From positions 434,001 through 498,000 of the forward strand of contig NZ_MOXD01000001.1 of assembly GCF_001976145.1 (NCBI RefSeq): DNA of 64,000 nt. The letters run 5' to 3'. The stretch comes from Serratia oryzae (GTDB taxonomy: Bacteria > Pseudomonadota > Gammaproteobacteria > Enterobacterales > Enterobacteriaceae). Under the pieces are notes generated by a model. It worked only from the letters and a program-made list of their open reading frames with translations. It had not been told where the DNA came from and made no database searches. Made by a program: the position numbers and the translations under genes. Positions 51,620 to 62,688 of this stretch are shown one piece after another; position 1 is the stretch's first letter; the number at the start of each line of letters is the position of its first letter.

Positions 51620-52516
51620 TTAACTACGTTTGGCAGGCTTACCCGGTTTGCTGCCCGGCGCACCGCGGCGACTGCCGGTTGCAACCTGGCTGTGGCGCTT
51701 GACCGCACGGCGGATCTGATTGGCTTTCACACGGCGGCGCTCACGCTCAACCGGCAGCTTGCTGACGGTTTCCGGCTTCAGTTCCACCAGTTCACGCAGG
51801 TAGTTGATCGCCTTTAAATCCAGCTCTGTCCAGCCGCCACGTGGCAGCCCTTTAGGCAGATCGATGTCACCATAGCGAACGCGAATCAGGCGGCTGACCT
51901 GAACGCCAACGGCCTCCCACAGGCGACGAACTTCACGGTTGCGCCCTTCGGTCAGGGTAACGTTGTACCACTGGTTGATGCCTTCGCCGCCCTGAAAAGT
52001 GATGGTACGAAAAGCCGCCGGGCCGTCTTCCAACTGCACACCGCGGCTCAGTTGCTTGATTTTCTCGTCATCGATCTGGCCGAATACGCGTACCGCATAT
52101 TCACGCTCGACTTCGCGGCTTGGGTGCATCAGGCGGTTTGCCAATTCACCGTCGGTGGTGAACAGCAGCAGACCGGAGGTGTTGACGTCCAAACGCCCTA
52201 CCGCCACCCAGCGCGAACCCCGCAGCTTTGGCAGGCGATCAAACACCGTTGGGCGGCCTTCGGGATCGCTACGCGTGCAAAGCTCGCCTTCCGGCTTGTA
52301 ATACGCCAATACGCGGCACACCGCTTCTTCGGATTCTTTGATAGAAACCACATGACCATCCATACGAATTTTCATCGCAGGATTCACTTCGACACGATCG
52401 CCCAGCTTGGCAATTTTGCCATCAACGCTGACGCGGCCAGCTTCAATCATGGTTTCGATTTCACGACGCGAGCCATGGCCGGCGCGCGCTAAAACTTTCT
52501 GTAACTTCTCGCTCAT
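51620..52516 (-). CDS. rluB: 23S rRNA pseudouridine(2605) synthase RluB
   Basis: A 298-residue RsuA-family synthase. It has an N-terminal S4 domain (about 3-60), the catalytic Asp in [12 protein letters not shown], and a basic C-terminal tail rich in Arg, Gly and Lys. The ATG at 52516 has a GAGG site 7 bases upstream; a longer frame is not conserved. Confidence 0.95.
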   Translation of the reverse strand: MSEKLQKVLARAGHGSRREIETMIEAGRVSVDGKIAKLGDRVEVNPAMKIRMDGHVVSIKESEEAVCRVLAYYKPEGELCTRSDPEGRPTVFDRLPKLRGSRWVAVGRLDVNTSGLLLFTTDGELANRLMHPSREVEREYAVRVFGQIDDEKIKQLSRGVQLEDGPAAFRTITFQGGEGINQWYNVTLTEGRNREVRRLWEAVGVQVSRLIRVRYGDIDLPKGLPRGGWTELDLKAINYLRELVELKPETVSKLPVERERRRVKANQIRRAVKRHSQVATGSRRGAPGSKPGKPAKRS

Positions 52517-52667
52517 TGAGCAACCTCTAGTGTCGCCTTCACAGGCGTCGGGGGGATTTTGTGGCCGTATTCCGGCGGAGTGCGGCCACAAAAGTCATCT
52601 CTTGGTTAAAACCAACCGCGTATTATACAGGCTTTATCCGAGGTTGGAACCGCCTTCATCGGGCACT

Positions 52668-53288
52668 TCATCGAAAGGGAGCAGGATCGCCCGCCCCCTC
52701 GCGCACCACTTCTGGCGCAGACTCGGTCAGATCGATCACCGTGGTCGGCTGCTGGCCGAGGAAACCACCGTGGATCACCAGATCCACCTGCTTACCCAGG
52801 TGCTCACTGATCTCTTCCGGATCGGACTCAGCAAAATCATTGCCCGGCAGCATCAGCGTGGTCGACATCATCGGCTCGTTCAACACTTCCAGCAATGCCA
52901 GTGCGATCGGATTAGAAGGCACACGCAGGCCGATGGTTTTACGTTTGTCGTTCATCAGGCGGCGCGGCACTTCTTTGGTGGCTTTCAGAATAAAGGTGTA
53001 ATTACCCGGCGTATTGTTCTTAATCAGACGAAACGCCGTGTTATCCACATAGGCATAGGTCGACAGTTCCGACAGATCGCGACACATCAGGGTGAAATTG
53101 TGGTTGCCATCCAACTGACGGATACGGCAAATTCGCTCCATCGCCGCCTTTTCTTCCAGTTTGCAGCCCAGCGCGTAGCCAGAATCCGTTGGGTAAACAA
53201 TCACCCCGCCCTTGCGCAGCACTTCAACCGCCTGGTTAATCAGACGCTGCTGCGGATTATCTGGGTGAATATAAAATAACTGGCTCAT
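52668..53288 (-). CDS. yciO: YrdC/Sua5-family protein YciO
   Basis: A 206-residue protein of the L-threonylcarbamoyladenylate synthase fold, with VIVYPTDSGYALGC and the later NPIALALLE block. YciO is a paralogue of TsaC whose role is not settled. It lies beside rnm as in E. coli. Confidence 0.93.
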   Translation of the reverse strand: MSQLFYIHPDNPQQRLINQAVEVLRKGGVIVYPTDSGYALGCKLEEKAAMERICRIRQLDGNHNFTLMCRDLSELSTYAYVDNTAFRLIKNNTPGNYTFILKATKEVPRRLMNDKRKTIGLRVPSNPIALALLEVLNEPMMSTTLMLPGNDFAESDPEEISEHLGKQVDLVIHGGFLGQQPTTVIDLTESAPEVVREGAGDPAPFR

Positions 53289-53329
53289 CTGTTACTCCTG
53301 AAAATGATACATGCTGGCAACGCGAAAGC

Positions 53330-54217
53330 TTATTGGGCTGCGGTTTTCGCCTGCTGTGGCCAGTCACGCCACACCGGCTCAACGCCGCCGGGTAGCCACA
53401 GCTTCCGTCCCAGTTCGATCCACGAACAGGGCTGATGAAAATCAGAGCCCTGTGACGCCAGTAATTGGTAATCCTGCGCATACTTAGCCAACAACGTGCG
53501 TTCATGCGGTGCCTGCTGACACTGCGCCACTTCCATGGCATCGCCACCGTTTTCGGCAAAATGCGCCAGCAAACGCTTGAGCCACTTGGCCGTCAGTTCG
53601 TAGCGGCCAGGGTGAGCCATCACGGCTTGCCCGCCGGATTGATGAATCACATCAATAGCTTGTTCTATTGTACACCACTGTGGCGGAACATAGCCGGTTT
53701 TCCCCTTCGCAAGATACTTTTTGAATACCTGCGCCAGGTTATCGGCCACGCCGGTTTGCACCAGATAACGAGCAAAATGACCACGCGTCACCGCGCCATC
53801 TCCCGCCAGTTGCTGTGCTCCGGCAAACGCATCGGGAATGCGCGCTTTCGCCAGCCGCACGCCAATCTCCTGCGCTCGCAGGTTGCGGCGCTGCGTCTGT
53901 TCGGCCAGCAGTTGGGTCAATGCGGGATGCGCAATGTCCATGCCTAAGCCCACAATATGAATCTCGTGGTTTTCCCACAGGGTGGAAATCTCCACACCGT
54001 TGACCAACTGCAACGGCAACGCCTGCTGCACGATCGCCGCCGCGGCCTCTGCCAAACCATTAATAGTGTCATGATCGGTAATCGCCAACACACCAACGCG
54101 CATCTCAACCGCACGCTGCACCAACTGCGTCGGCGTCAGATAGCCGTCGGAGGCGGTGGTATGGCTGTGGAGATCGTACAGAGTAAAAGCGGAAGACTGT
54201 GGGCTACTGTCTGTCAA
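53330..54217 (-). CDS. rnm: RNase AM (Rnm/YciV), PHP-domain 5'-3' exonuclease
   Basis: A 295-residue PHP-family phosphoesterase. Metal-binding motifs [22 protein letters not shown] and SDFH are present. RNase AM matures the 5' ends of rRNAs such as 5S, and acts on nucleotides and short RNAs. It is divergent from the trp operon, as in E. coli. Confidence 0.92.
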   Translation of the reverse strand: MTDSSPQSSAFTLYDLHSHTTASDGYLTPTQLVQRAVEMRVGVLAITDHDTINGLAEAAAAIVQQALPLQLVNGVEISTLWENHEIHIVGLGMDIAHPALTQLLAEQTQRRNLRAQEIGVRLAKARIPDAFAGAQQLAGDGAVTRGHFARYLVQTGVADNLAQVFKKYLAKGKTGYVPPQWCTIEQAIDVIHQSGGQAVMAHPGRYELTAKWLKRLLAHFAENGGDAMEVAQCQQAPHERTLLAKYAQDYQLLASQGSDFHQPCSWIELGRKLWLPGGVEPVWRDWPQQAKTAAQ

Positions 54218-54376
54218 AAGAGATGTCCTGCAATGGCTTGGTTTTATATCATAACCGTTATAGTAGGCTAGACGGAAATCTATTATCCCTTCGCCTTCAG
54301 CCCCAACGCCCTTCCACCTCCCCCTGTTAATGACAAGATTTCATACTTGGCGCTAAGCTGTTGTGCGAAAAGAGGG

Positions 54377-54413
54377 TTGACTTTACACTCCTGAACTAGT
54401 TTACTAGTACACA
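54377..54413 (+). promoter_or_regulatory. trp promoter and TrpR operator
   Basis: TTGACT (54377-54382), a 17-bp spacer and TTTACT (54400-54405) form the promoter. GAACTAGTTTACTAGTAC (54393-54410) is the operator, a 16-of-18 match to the TrpR palindrome and covering the -10. Transcription should start near 54413. Confidence 0.85.
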
Positions 54414-54459
54414 AGTTCACGGCAATGGCCGTGCTGGATGATAATCAAGAGAGCATAAG

Positions 54460-54519
54460 ATGATTAAGCAAACTTCTCTTCTTCGTTGGTGGCGTACCTC
54501 CCTTTCACGGGCGGAGTAA
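54460..54519 (+). CDS. trpL: trp operon leader peptide TrpL
   Basis: A 19-residue leader with tandem tryptophans at positions 10-11 (RWWRT). It senses charged tRNA-Trp in transcription attenuation of the downstream trpEGDCBA. Too short for standard gene finders. An AAGAGAG-like site precedes the ATG. The attenuator follows at 54556-54582. Confidence 0.9.
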   Translation: MIKQTSLLRWWRTSLSRAE

Positions 54520-54555
54520 TCACGCATACCTGTCATCTGACACTGCAGATTCCCT

Positions 54556-54582
54556 AAGCCCGCTAGTTACGCGGGCTTTTTT
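54556..54582 (+). terminator. trp attenuator terminator
   Basis: AAGCCCGC and GCGGGCTT form an 8-bp stem with a 7-base loop, then a T-run. It is the classic attenuator 3:4 hairpin, 36 bases downstream of trpL and 30 before trpE. Confidence 0.88.
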
Positions 54583-54612
54583 ACGGAAAAAATTTAACTG
54601 GAACTACCGATG

Positions 54613-56172
54613 ATGAACATCAAACCACAACTTAACCTGCTGACGGCGCAGGCCGATTACCGCGGCGATCCCACGGCGATTTTCCACCAGCTGTGTGGCG
54701 CCCGCCCGGCCACCCTGCTGCTGGAATCAGCAGAGATCACCAGCAAACAGAACCTGAAAAGCCTGCTGGTGATCGACAGCGCTCTGCGCATTACCGCTCT
54801 GGGCCGTAAAGTCAGCATTCAAGCACTCACCGCTAATGGCGCGGCGCTGTTGCCGTTACTGGACGAGGCGCTGCCGAGCGCAGTGCAGATCCAGGTGCGC
54901 CCGAACAGCCGTGAATTGGTGTTCCCTGCCATCGACGCCGTGCAGGATGAAGATGCCCGCCTACGTTCACTGTCGGTTTTCGATGCACTACGCTCCTTGC
55001 TGACGCTGGTCGATGCCCCGGCAGACGAACGCGAAGCCATGTTGCTCGGCGGCCTGTTTGCCTATGATCTGGTCGCCGGGTTCGAAGCGTTGCCGGAACT
55101 GCGCCACGACCAGCGTTGCCCTGACTTCTGCTTCTATCTGGCAGAAACCCTGCTGGTTCTCGATCACCAATGCGGCGTTGCCCGTTTGCAAGCCAGCGTG
55201 TTCACCGGTGAAAGCAGCGAGTCACAGCGTTTGCAACAGCGTCTTGAACAGATTCAGGCCCATTTGCAGCAGGTTCCCCAAGCGATCCCCCATCAGAAGC
55301 TGGAAAACATGCAGTTAAGCTGCAACCAGAGCGATGAGGAGTACGGTGCCGTGGTCAATGAACTGCAGCAGGCGATCCGCCATGGCGAAATCTTCCAGGT
55401 AGTGCCTTCACGCCGTTTCTCGCTGCCTTGCCCGGCACCGCTGGCCGCCTACCAAACGTTGAAAGACAGCAACCCGAGCCCTTACATGTTTTTCATGCAG
55501 GATGACGAGTTCACCCTGTTCGGCGCTTCACCGGAAAGCGCGCTGAAATATGACGCTACCAACCGCCAGATCGAAATTTATCCGATCGCCGGTACCCGCC
55601 CGCGTGGCCGCCGTGCCGATGGCTCTCTGGATCTGGATCTCGACAGCCGCATCGAATTGGAAATGCGTACCGATCACAAAGAGCTGGCCGAGCACCTGAT
55701 GCTGGTCGATCTGGCGCGCAACGATCTGGCGCGTATCTGCGAAGCGGGCAGCCGCTATGTGGCTGACCTGACCAAAGTCGATCGTTACTCCTTCGTAATG
55801 CACCTGGTTTCCCGCGTGGTCGGCACCCTGCGCGCCGATCTCGACGTGCTGCACGCCTATCAGGCCTGTATGAACATGGGGACCCTGAGCGGCGCACCAA
55901 AAGTGCGTGCTATGCAGCTGATTGCCGCCTCCGAAGGCTCACGCCGCGGCAGCTACGGCGGCGCAGTTGGGTATTTCACCGCCCATGGCGATCTCGATAC
56001 CTGTATTGTCATCCGCTCAGCCTATGTTGAAGACGGCATTGCCACCGTGCAAGCCGGTGCCGGTGTGGTGCTGGATTCCGTTCCCCAGGCAGAAGCCGAT
56101 GAAACCCGTAATAAAGCACGCGCCGTGCTGCGTGCCATCGCCAGCGCGCATCAGGCCAAGGAGGTGTTCTAA
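54613..56172 (+). CDS. trpE: Anthranilate synthase component I TrpE
   Basis: A 519-residue subunit that turns chorismate and ammonia or glutamine into anthranilate. It has the N-terminal Trp-feedback motif LLLESAE, and the catalytic block [10 protein letters not shown]. Closely resembles the known Serratia marcescens TrpE in length and sequence. Two adjacent ATGs (54610 and 54613) exist; the second matches the S. marcescens start. TrpE stop overlaps trpG start by one base (TAATG). Confidence 0.97.
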   Translation: MNIKPQLNLLTAQADYRGDPTAIFHQLCGARPATLLLESAEITSKQNLKSLLVIDSALRITALGRKVSIQALTANGAALLPLLDEALPSAVQIQVRPNSRELVFPAIDAVQDEDARLRSLSVFDALRSLLTLVDAPADEREAMLLGGLFAYDLVAGFEALPELRHDQRCPDFCFYLAETLLVLDHQCGVARLQASVFTGESSESQRLQQRLEQIQAHLQQVPQAIPHQKLENMQLSCNQSDEEYGAVVNELQQAIRHGEIFQVVPSRRFSLPCPAPLAAYQTLKDSNPSPYMFFMQDDEFTLFGASPESALKYDATNRQIEIYPIAGTRPRGRRADGSLDLDLDSRIELEMRTDHKELAEHLMLVDLARNDLARICEAGSRYVADLTKVDRYSFVMHLVSRVVGTLRADLDVLHAYQACMNMGTLSGAPKVRAMQLIAASEGSRRGSYGGAVGYFTAHGDLDTCIVIRSAYVEDGIATVQAGAGVVLDSVPQAEADETRNKARAVLRAIASAHQAKEVF

Positions 56173-56753
56173 TGGCCGATATTTTGCTGCTCGATAACGT
56201 CGATTCCTTTACCTACAACCTGGTTGATCAACTGCGTGCCAGTGGTCATCAGGTAGTGATTTACCGTAACCAGATCGCCGCCGATATCATCGTCGAACGG
56301 CTGCAACAGATGGAACAACCGGTGCTGATGCTCTCCCCCGGCCCTGGCACCCCAGCGGACGCCGGTTGCATGCCAGAACTGCTGCAGCGGCTGCGCGGCC
56401 AGATGCCGATTATGGGTATCTGCCTCGGCCATCAGGCCATTGTTGAAGCCTATGGCGGCCACGTGGGGCAAGCCGGTGAGATCCTGCATGGCAAGGCGTC
56501 TGCTATTACTCATGATGGCGAAGGGATGTTTGCTGGCATGCCGAATCCGCTGCCGGTCGCGCGCTACCACTCGCTGGTCGGCAGTAATATCCCAGCCGAA
56601 CTGACGGTAAACGCCCGCTTCGGTGACATGGTGATGGCGGTGCGCCACGATCGGCACCGCGTCTGTGGTTTCCAGTTCCACCCTGAATCGATCCTGACTA
56701 CCCACGGCGCGCGTCTGCTTGAGCAGACATTGGCCTGGGCTCTGACGAAATAA
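56172..56753 (+). CDS. trpG: Anthranilate synthase glutaminase TrpG
   Basis: A 193-residue class I glutamine amidotransferase that supplies ammonia to TrpE. The active Cys is in GICLGHQAI near residue 83, and the His-Glu pair in FQFHPESI. It is a separate gene; in E. coli it is fused to trpD. Ten bases separate it from trpD. Confidence 0.96.
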   Translation: MADILLLDNVDSFTYNLVDQLRASGHQVVIYRNQIAADIIVERLQQMEQPVLMLSPGPGTPADAGCMPELLQRLRGQMPIMGICLGHQAIVEAYGGHVGQAGEILHGKASAITHDGEGMFAGMPNPLPVARYHSLVGSNIPAELTVNARFGDMVMAVRHDRHRVCGFQFHPESILTTHGARLLEQTLAWALTK

Positions 56754-56763
56754 TTGAGAGAAA

Positions 56764-57768
56764 ATGACTATGCAACCTATTCTTCAAAAGCTGTATCGAT
56801 CAGAGTCGATGGACCAGCAGGAAAGCCAGCAACTGTTCAGCGCCATCATGCGCGGCGAACTGGAACACAGCCAGTTGGCTGCCGCCCTGATCAGCATGAA
56901 AATTCGCGGCGAACGCCCTGAAGAGATTGCCGGAGCGGCCAGAGCATTGCTGGATGATGCGCTGCCATTCCCACGGCCGGATTATGATTTTGCGGACATC
57001 GTTGGTACCGGCGGTGACGGCACCAACAGCATTAACATTTCGACGGCCAGCGCCTTTGTTGCAGCAGCTTGCGGTGCCAAAATCGCCAAACACGGCAACC
57101 GCAGCGTTTCCAGCCGTTCGGGATCTTCCGATCTTCTGGCGGCGTTTGGCATCAGCCTGGATCTGCCGGCAGAAAAATCGCGCCAGGCACTAGATGAGCT
57201 CGGCGTGTGCTTCTTGTTTGCACCGCAGTATCACACCGGTTTCCGCCACGCGATGCCGGTGCGTCAACAGTTGAAAACCCGCACGGTGTTCAACGTGCTC
57301 GGCCCACTGATCAATCCGGCACGCCCGCCGCTGGCGCTGATTGGGGTTTATAGCCCGGAACTGGTGCTGCCCATCGCCGAAACCCTGCGCGTGTTGGGCT
57401 ACCGACGCGCGGCCGTGGTGCACGGCGGCGGGATGGATGAAGTGGCTATTCATGCCACCACCCACGTGGCCGAGCTGAATAACGGTGAGATTGAAAGCTA
57501 TCAACTGACGCCACAATCCTTTGGGTTGACAAGTTATTCGCTGGACTCCTTGCTGGGAGGATCACCGGAAGAAAACCGTGACATTCTGGCAAGGTTGTTA
57601 CAAGGTAACGGTGAACCGGCTCACGCCGCAGCGGTGGCCGCCAACGTAGCGCTGCTGATGAAGTTATTTGGGCAGGAAGATCTGCGCCACAACGCGCAAC
57701 AGGCACTGGATATGATTCACAGCGGGCAGGCCTATAGCCGTGTTACCGCTTTGGCAGCAAGAGGATAA
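56764..57768 (+). CDS. trpD: Anthranilate phosphoribosyltransferase TrpD
   Basis: A 334-residue enzyme that adds phosphoribosyl to anthranilate. The [18 protein letters not shown] loop and KHGNRSVSS blocks are clear. A stand-alone TrpD, without the amidotransferase domain found in E. coli. Start may be 56764 or 56770 (MQPILQKLY). Confidence 0.96.
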   Translation: MTMQPILQKLYRSESMDQQESQQLFSAIMRGELEHSQLAAALISMKIRGERPEEIAGAARALLDDALPFPRPDYDFADIVGTGGDGTNSINISTASAFVAAACGAKIAKHGNRSVSSRSGSSDLLAAFGISLDLPAEKSRQALDELGVCFLFAPQYHTGFRHAMPVRQQLKTRTVFNVLGPLINPARPPLALIGVYSPELVLPIAETLRVLGYRRAAVVHGGGMDEVAIHATTHVAELNNGEIESYQLTPQSFGLTSYSLDSLLGGSPEENRDILARLLQGNGEPAHAAAVAANVALLMKLFGQEDLRHNAQQALDMIHSGQAYSRVTALAARG

Positions 57769-57771
57769 GTA

Positions 57772-59136
57772 ATGCAGCAGGAAACCGTGCTCAACAGGAT
57801 TGTTCGTGATAAAGCGCAATGGGTCGCGGCACGAAGCCAACAGCAACCACTCGCCCACTTTCAGCATGAGATTGTGCCAAGCAACCGTAGTTTTTATCAG
57901 GCGCTGCAAGGAACCCAAACGGCATTTATTCTTGAATGCAAAAAGGCCTCACCTTCTAAAGGTGTGATCCGCGAAAATTTTGATCCGGTGGAAATCGCTG
58001 CGGTCTACAAGGATTTCGCCTCGGCGATTTCTGTGCTCACCGATGAAAAATATTTCCAGGGCAGCTACGATTTTCTGCCGCTGGTGAGCAAAACCGTTAC
58101 CCAGCCGGTATTGTGCAAAGATTTCATTATCGATCCGTACCAGATCTACCTGGCGCGCTATTATCAGGCCGATGCCATCCTGCTGATGCTGTCGGTCTTG
58201 AATGACGAGCAATACCGTCAGTTGGCTGCGGTGGCCCACGGCCTGAATATGGGCGTGTTGACCGAGGTGATCAGCGAAGAAGAGCTGCAACGCGCGGTGC
58301 AGCTTGAAGCCAAAGTGATCGGCATCAACAACCGCGATCTGCGCGATCTTTCGATCGACCTCAATCGCACCCGCGTCTTGGCACCCCAGGTGCCGCAGGG
58401 CGTTACGGTGATCAGCGAATCGGGAATCAACAACTACGGTCAGATCCGCGAGCTCAGCCACTTTGCCAACGGTTTCCTGATCGGCAGTGCGCTGATGTCG
58501 GAAAGCGATCTGCGCAGTGCGGTCTGCCGGGTGATCCTGGGTGACAACAAAGTCTGCGGTCTGACTCGCCCGCAAGACGCCGCCGCCGCCTATCAGGCCG
58601 GTGCCAACTACGGTGGGCTGATCTTTGTTGAGCGCTCACCGCGCTGCATCGACATCGCCCGCAGCCGGGAAGTGATTGCCGCAGCGCCGCTGAAGTACGT
58701 TGGCGTCTTCTGCGACGCACCGGTGGAAACCCTGGCGCACACGGCAGAACAGCTGGGCCTGTATGCCGTGCAACTGCACGGCGCAGAAGACCAGGCTTAT
58801 ATCAGCGCCCTGCGCGCCAAGCTGCCCGCGGCCTGTCAAATCTGGAAAGCCTTGAGCGTAAAAGAGCACCTGCCCGCCCGCGATCTGCAGCATGTGGATC
58901 GTTATCTGCTGGATAACGGAGCCGGTGGTACAGGTGTGCGTTTCAACTGGGCGCTGCTGCAGGGGGAAACCCTGAGTAATGTGATGCTGGCCGGTGGCTT
59001 GAATGCCGACAACTGCGCTGCCGCCGCCCAGCTCGGCTGTGCGGGCCTCGACTTTAATTCCGGCGTAGAGAGCCAGCCCGGTATCAAGGATGCCGCACGT
59101 TTGACTGCGGTGTTCCAGGCTCTGCGCGCTTACTGA
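57772..59136 (+). CDS. trpC: Bifunctional TrpC (indole-3-glycerol phosphate synthase / phosphoribosylanthranilate isomerase)
   Basis: A 454-residue fused enzyme of two TIM barrels. The N-terminal IGPS half has FILECKKASPSKGVI and the C-terminal PRAI half starts near KVCGLTRPQDAAAAY and includes the LAGGLNADN block. The fused form is typical of enterobacteria. Spaced 3 bases after trpD. Confidence 0.97.
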   Translation: MQQETVLNRIVRDKAQWVAARSQQQPLAHFQHEIVPSNRSFYQALQGTQTAFILECKKASPSKGVIRENFDPVEIAAVYKDFASAISVLTDEKYFQGSYDFLPLVSKTVTQPVLCKDFIIDPYQIYLARYYQADAILLMLSVLNDEQYRQLAAVAHGLNMGVLTEVISEEELQRAVQLEAKVIGINNRDLRDLSIDLNRTRVLAPQVPQGVTVISESGINNYGQIRELSHFANGFLIGSALMSESDLRSAVCRVILGDNKVCGLTRPQDAAAAYQAGANYGGLIFVERSPRCIDIARSREVIAAAPLKYVGVFCDAPVETLAHTAEQLGLYAVQLHGAEDQAYISALRAKLPAACQIWKALSVKEHLPARDLQHVDRYLLDNGAGGTGVRFNWALLQGETLSNVMLAGGLNADNCAAAAQLGCAGLDFNSGVESQPGIKDAARLTAVFQALRAY

Positions 59137-59176
59137 TTGTGAACACAATTTTTAATGGATAATAACGGGAAACATC

Positions 59177-60367
59177 ATGACGCTGCTTAACCCCTACTTC
59201 GGCGAATTTGGTGGTCAGTATGTGCCACAAATTCTGATGCCGGCCCTGAAACAACTTGAAGAAGCCTTCGTCAGCGCACAGCGCGATCCAGAGTTTCAGG
59301 CAGAGTTTATCGATCTGCTGAAAAACTATGCTGGCCGCCCAACCGCCCTGACGCTGTGTAAAAACCTGACCGCAGGCACCAAAACCAAGCTCTACCTGAA
59401 GCGTGAAGATCTGCTGCACGGCGGCGCGCACAAAACCAATCAGGTACTAGGCCAGGCGCTGCTTGCCAAGCGCATGGGCAAAACCGAGATCATTGCGGAA
59501 ACCGGCGCAGGTCAACACGGTGTGGCTTCAGCGCTGGCCTGCGCGCTGCTCGGGCTGAAATGCCGCATCTATATGGGCGCAAAAGACATTGAGCGCCAAT
59601 CACCGAACGTATTCCGCATGCGCCTGATGGGCGCTGAAGTCATCCCGGTGCACAGCGGCTCCTCCACGCTGAAAGATGCCTGCAATGAAGCGCTGCGCGA
59701 CTGGTCTGGCACTTACGAAAAAGCCCACTACATGCTCGGTACGGCGGCAGGCCCGCATCCTTACCCTACCATTGTGCGTGAATTCCAGCGGATGATCGGG
59801 GAAGAAACCAAAGCCCAGATGCTGGAGCGCGAAGGCCGTTTACCGGATGCGGTGTTGGCCTGTATTGGCGGCGGTTCCAACGCCATTGGCATGTTTGCCG
59901 ATTTCATCGACGACGCCAGCGTCCGCCTGATCGGCGTTGAACCGGCTGGCATGGGTATCGAAACCGGCCAGCACGGCGCCCCACTGAAGCATGGCCGGGT
60001 CGGCATTTACTTCGGCATGAAGGCACCGATGATGCAAACCTCCGAAGGGCAAATCGAAGAGTCTTACTCTATTTCCGCCGGGCTGGACTTCCCTTCCGTC
60101 GGGCCGCAGCACGCCTATCTGAACAGCATCGGCCGCGCAGAATATGTGTCGATTACCGACGATGAGGCGCTGGAAGCGTTCAAAGCCTTGTCGCGCCACG
60201 AAGGCATTATCCCGGCGCTGGAGTCTTCCCATGCGCTGGCCTATGCGCTGAAAATGATCCGTGAAACCCCGGAAAAAGAGCAGATCCTGGTGGTTAACCT
60301 GTCCGGCCGCGGCGACAAAGACATATTTACCGTTCACGATATTCTGAAAGCTCGGGGAGAAATCTGA
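59177..60367 (+). CDS. trpB: Tryptophan synthase beta chain TrpB
   Basis: A 396-residue PLP enzyme that joins indole and serine. The PLP lysine is in [14 protein letters not shown] (Lys near residue 86) and the phosphate-binding loop is [10 protein letters not shown]. It forms alpha2-beta2 with TrpA and is coupled to it by a 1-base stop-start overlap (TGATG). Confidence 0.98.
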   Translation: MTLLNPYFGEFGGQYVPQILMPALKQLEEAFVSAQRDPEFQAEFIDLLKNYAGRPTALTLCKNLTAGTKTKLYLKREDLLHGGAHKTNQVLGQALLAKRMGKTEIIAETGAGQHGVASALACALLGLKCRIYMGAKDIERQSPNVFRMRLMGAEVIPVHSGSSTLKDACNEALRDWSGTYEKAHYMLGTAAGPHPYPTIVREFQRMIGEETKAQMLEREGRLPDAVLACIGGGSNAIGMFADFIDDASVRLIGVEPAGMGIETGQHGAPLKHGRVGIYFGMKAPMMQTSEGQIEESYSISAGLDFPSVGPQHAYLNSIGRAEYVSITDDEALEAFKALSRHEGIIPALESSHALAYALKMIRETPEKEQILVVNLSGRGDKDIFTVHDILKARGEI

Positions 60368-61173
60368 TGGAACGTTACCAGCAGCTGTTTAAACGCCTGG
60401 AAGGCAACAGAGAAGGCGCGTTCGTGCCGTTTGTCACCCTGGGCGATCCTAACCCGGCGCTGTCGCTGCAAATCATCGACACTCTGGTCGAAAACGGTGC
60501 CGACGCGTTGGAACTGGGGATCCCGTTCTCCGATCCGCTGGCCGATGGCCCGACCATCCAAGGTGCCGCCCTGCGCGCTTTCGCCTCTGGCGTCACGCCA
60601 AGCCATTGTTTTGAAATGCTGGCGGCGATCCGCCAGAAGCACCCGATCATTCCCATCGGCCTGTTGATGTATGCCAACCTGGTGTTCCACAAAGGCATCG
60701 ACGCTTTTTATCAGCGTTGCGCAGAAGTAGGGGTGGACTCGGTGTTAATCGCTGACGTTCCATTTGAAGAATCGGCACCGTTCCGCGCGGCGGCAACGCG
60801 CTACGGCATCGCGCCGATCTTTATCTGCCCACCGAATGCCGACGACGATCTGCTGCGTGAGATCTCCTCGCATGGCCGCGGCTACACTTATCTGCTGTCG
60901 CGCGCTGGAGTCACCGGCACAGAAAGCCGCGCACAGTTGCCACTGCATCATCTGGTGAACAAACTGCGGGAATACCATGCGGCACCGCCGCTGCAGGGCT
61001 TTGGTATTTCTGAACCTTCGCAGGTGAAAGATGCGCTGCAATCTGGCGCTGCCGGTGCGATCTCAGGTTCGGCGATTGTAAAAATCATCGAGCAGAACCA
61101 GGCACAACCCGCAGAAATGCTGGCTAAACTGGGCAAGTTTGTGCGCGAAATGAAAGCGGCAACCCACGCCTGA
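60367..61173 (+). CDS. trpA: Tryptophan synthase alpha chain TrpA
   Basis: A 268-residue TIM barrel that cleaves indole-3-glycerol phosphate. Catalytic Glu ([16 protein letters not shown], near residue 49) and Asp (about 60) are present, with the GVTGTESRA loop. Length equals E. coli TrpA. Last gene of the trp operon. Confidence 0.98.
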   Translation: MERYQQLFKRLEGNREGAFVPFVTLGDPNPALSLQIIDTLVENGADALELGIPFSDPLADGPTIQGAALRAFASGVTPSHCFEMLAAIRQKHPIIPIGLLMYANLVFHKGIDAFYQRCAEVGVDSVLIADVPFEESAPFRAAATRYGIAPIFICPPNADDDLLREISSHGRGYTYLLSRAGVTGTESRAQLPLHHLVNKLREYHAAPPLQGFGISEPSQVKDALQSGAAGAISGSAIVKIIEQNQAQPAEMLAKLGKFVREMKAATHA

Positions 61174-61262
61174 TCCCCATCAAATGCCGGGTGCAGCCGT
61201 TGGTGCCCGGTTATGAAACCCGTTCAATGTTGTGTTGGGTGGGTATACGGCAGATGAAACAG

Positions 61263-61286
61263 AGAGAGGCACCGAGCGGTGCCTCT
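61263..61286. terminator. trpA-ompW bidirectional terminator
   Basis: A 9-bp stem (AGAGGCACC / GGTGCCTCT) with a GAGC loop and a short TT tail, between convergent trpA and ompW. Confidence 0.75.
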
Positions 61287-61302
61287 TTGCTGTAAAGTGA
61301 TA

Positions 61303-61944
61303 TTAGAAACGGTAACCCGCACCGAACATGAAGACGAACGGATCCAGGCGCGTATCAATATTCTGATGTTGATCGCCAGCGTCAAAGCGAACTTGAGTCT
61401 CGATGTTCATCCACCATACTGACATGTTCAACATCCAGTGCTCATCCAGGTTGTAATCCAAACCAGCCTGAGCTGCTACACCCCAAGAGTTTTTCAGGTC
61501 CAGATTGCTCAGCCCGGCACTCTTACCATAGTCATTGAATTTCTCATCAAAGAACATTGTGTAGTTAAGACCAAGACCCAGATAAGGACGCAGTTTGTCC
61601 TGCTTGTCACCGAAATAGTACTGTGCCATCAGCGTTGGCGGCAGATGTTTCACGCTGGCAATATCACCGCTTACCGCGCTGCCTTTCAGTGACACGTTGT
61701 GGTTGAAAGGCGTCGCCGCCAACAGTTCAACGCCGATATTGTCCGTGACCATGTAACCGAAGGTTAAGCCCAACTGAGTATTGTTGTTGACACCAAACGA
61801 TCCCTGACCCAGAACATTATCCGAACCCGCATTTGGGCGCACTGTCGCGGTGCCCGCACGGAACAGGAAATCACCCGCCTGATGCGCACTTGCAAACATG
61901 GGGGCCATCATAGCCGCCAATACCACCAGAGTTGTCTTTTTCAT
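61303..61944 (-). CDS. ompW: Outer-membrane protein OmpW
   Basis: A 213-residue eight-strand beta-barrel with an N-terminal signal peptide (cleaved after ASA near residue 20) and a C-terminal Phe (FGAGYRF), the outer-membrane insertion signal. The hydrophobic channel family may pass small hydrophobic molecules and is a colicin S4 receptor in E. coli. The ATG at 61944 gives the E. coli start (MKKTTLVV). A FNR-type site lies upstream. Confidence 0.95.
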   Translation of the reverse strand: MKKTTLVVLAAMMAPMFASAHQAGDFLFRAGTATVRPNAGSDNVLGQGSFGVNNNTQLGLTFGYMVTDNIGVELLAATPFNHNVSLKGSAVSGDIASVKHLPPTLMAQYYFGDKQDKLRPYLGLGLNYTMFFDEKFNDYGKSAGLSNLDLKNSWGVAAQAGLDYNLDEHWMLNMSVWWMNIETQVRFDAGDQHQNIDTRLDPFVFMFGAGYRF

Positions 61945-62088
61945 TATCCATTCCATTTGTGTGGTTTACAGTCTCGAAGAATATACCTACTAAAGGGTAT
62001 TTATGATCCAATCGAGATCACATCTTATGTGTAAAAATTTAAATTCATACCAAAAACAAGGCCACCTAAGCCGCTAATAAATCAAGAA

Positions 62089-62102
62089 TTGACCTAAATC
62101 AA
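62089..62102. promoter_or_regulatory. FNR box upstream of ompW
   Basis: TTGACCTAAATCAA matches 9 of 10 conserved bases of TTGAT-N4-ATCAA. It is about 150 bases upstream of the ompW ATG. OmpW expression is FNR-controlled in E. coli. Confidence 0.6.
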
Positions 62103-62230
62103 AAAAGGCCGTTTGTTGCAAAAAATGATATGCATGCCAATTTTCAGTTGCTAAAAAAATTGCCGCTGAGTAACTTTGTCGTTCATGTTGGTTTTGGTTG
62201 GTGACCGTAAGGAGTCACTGGGCAATCAAG

Positions 62231-62656
62231 ATGAGCGAAATTCAAAATCCCTGTATCAGTTGCGGCGCCTGCTGCGGTTATTTTCGAGTATCATTCTATT
62301 GGGCTGAAGCGGAAGATGGCGGCGGCACTGTGCCTTTATCTGTCACTGAACCCCTAACCCCTTTCCTGCGCTGTATGCAGGGCACCAACAGCAAATCTCC
62401 ACGCTGTAGCGCCCTGCAAGGCGAGATCGGTAAAACGGTATCCTGTTCGATCTATCTCAATCGGCCAAGCCCGTGTCGTGAGTTCGCGCAATCTGGGGAA
62501 AACGGCGTGCATAATGAAGCCTGCGATCGGGCGCGTGCTCGTTACCAACTGCCACCCCTGCCGTTTGCTCCGAACAGGTTAATCGCCGAAGAAATAGGCG
62601 CTGTGCAACTCACGGGGTGCCACAGCGGCGCGGAACAGGGTACAATTACCTACTGA
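62231..62656 (+). CDS. YkgJ-family zinc/iron-binding cysteine cluster protein
   Basis: A 141-residue protein with an N-terminal cysteine cluster ([13 protein letters not shown]) and further cysteines ([15 protein letters not shown]...C) typical of the YkgJ/UPF0153 metal-binding family. The function is unknown. The ATG at 62231 gives the family N-terminus (MSEIQNP). An AGGAG site is 16 bases upstream, longer than usual, so the start is not fully certain. Confidence 0.75.
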   Translation: MSEIQNPCISCGACCGYFRVSFYWAEAEDGGGTVPLSVTEPLTPFLRCMQGTNSKSPRCSALQGEIGKTVSCSIYLNRPSPCREFAQSGENGVHNEACDRARARYQLPPLPFAPNRLIAEEIGAVQLTGCHSGAEQGTITY

Positions 62657-62688
62657 TTTGTCTTTGTTCTCGACGCCAAGGAGTCTGC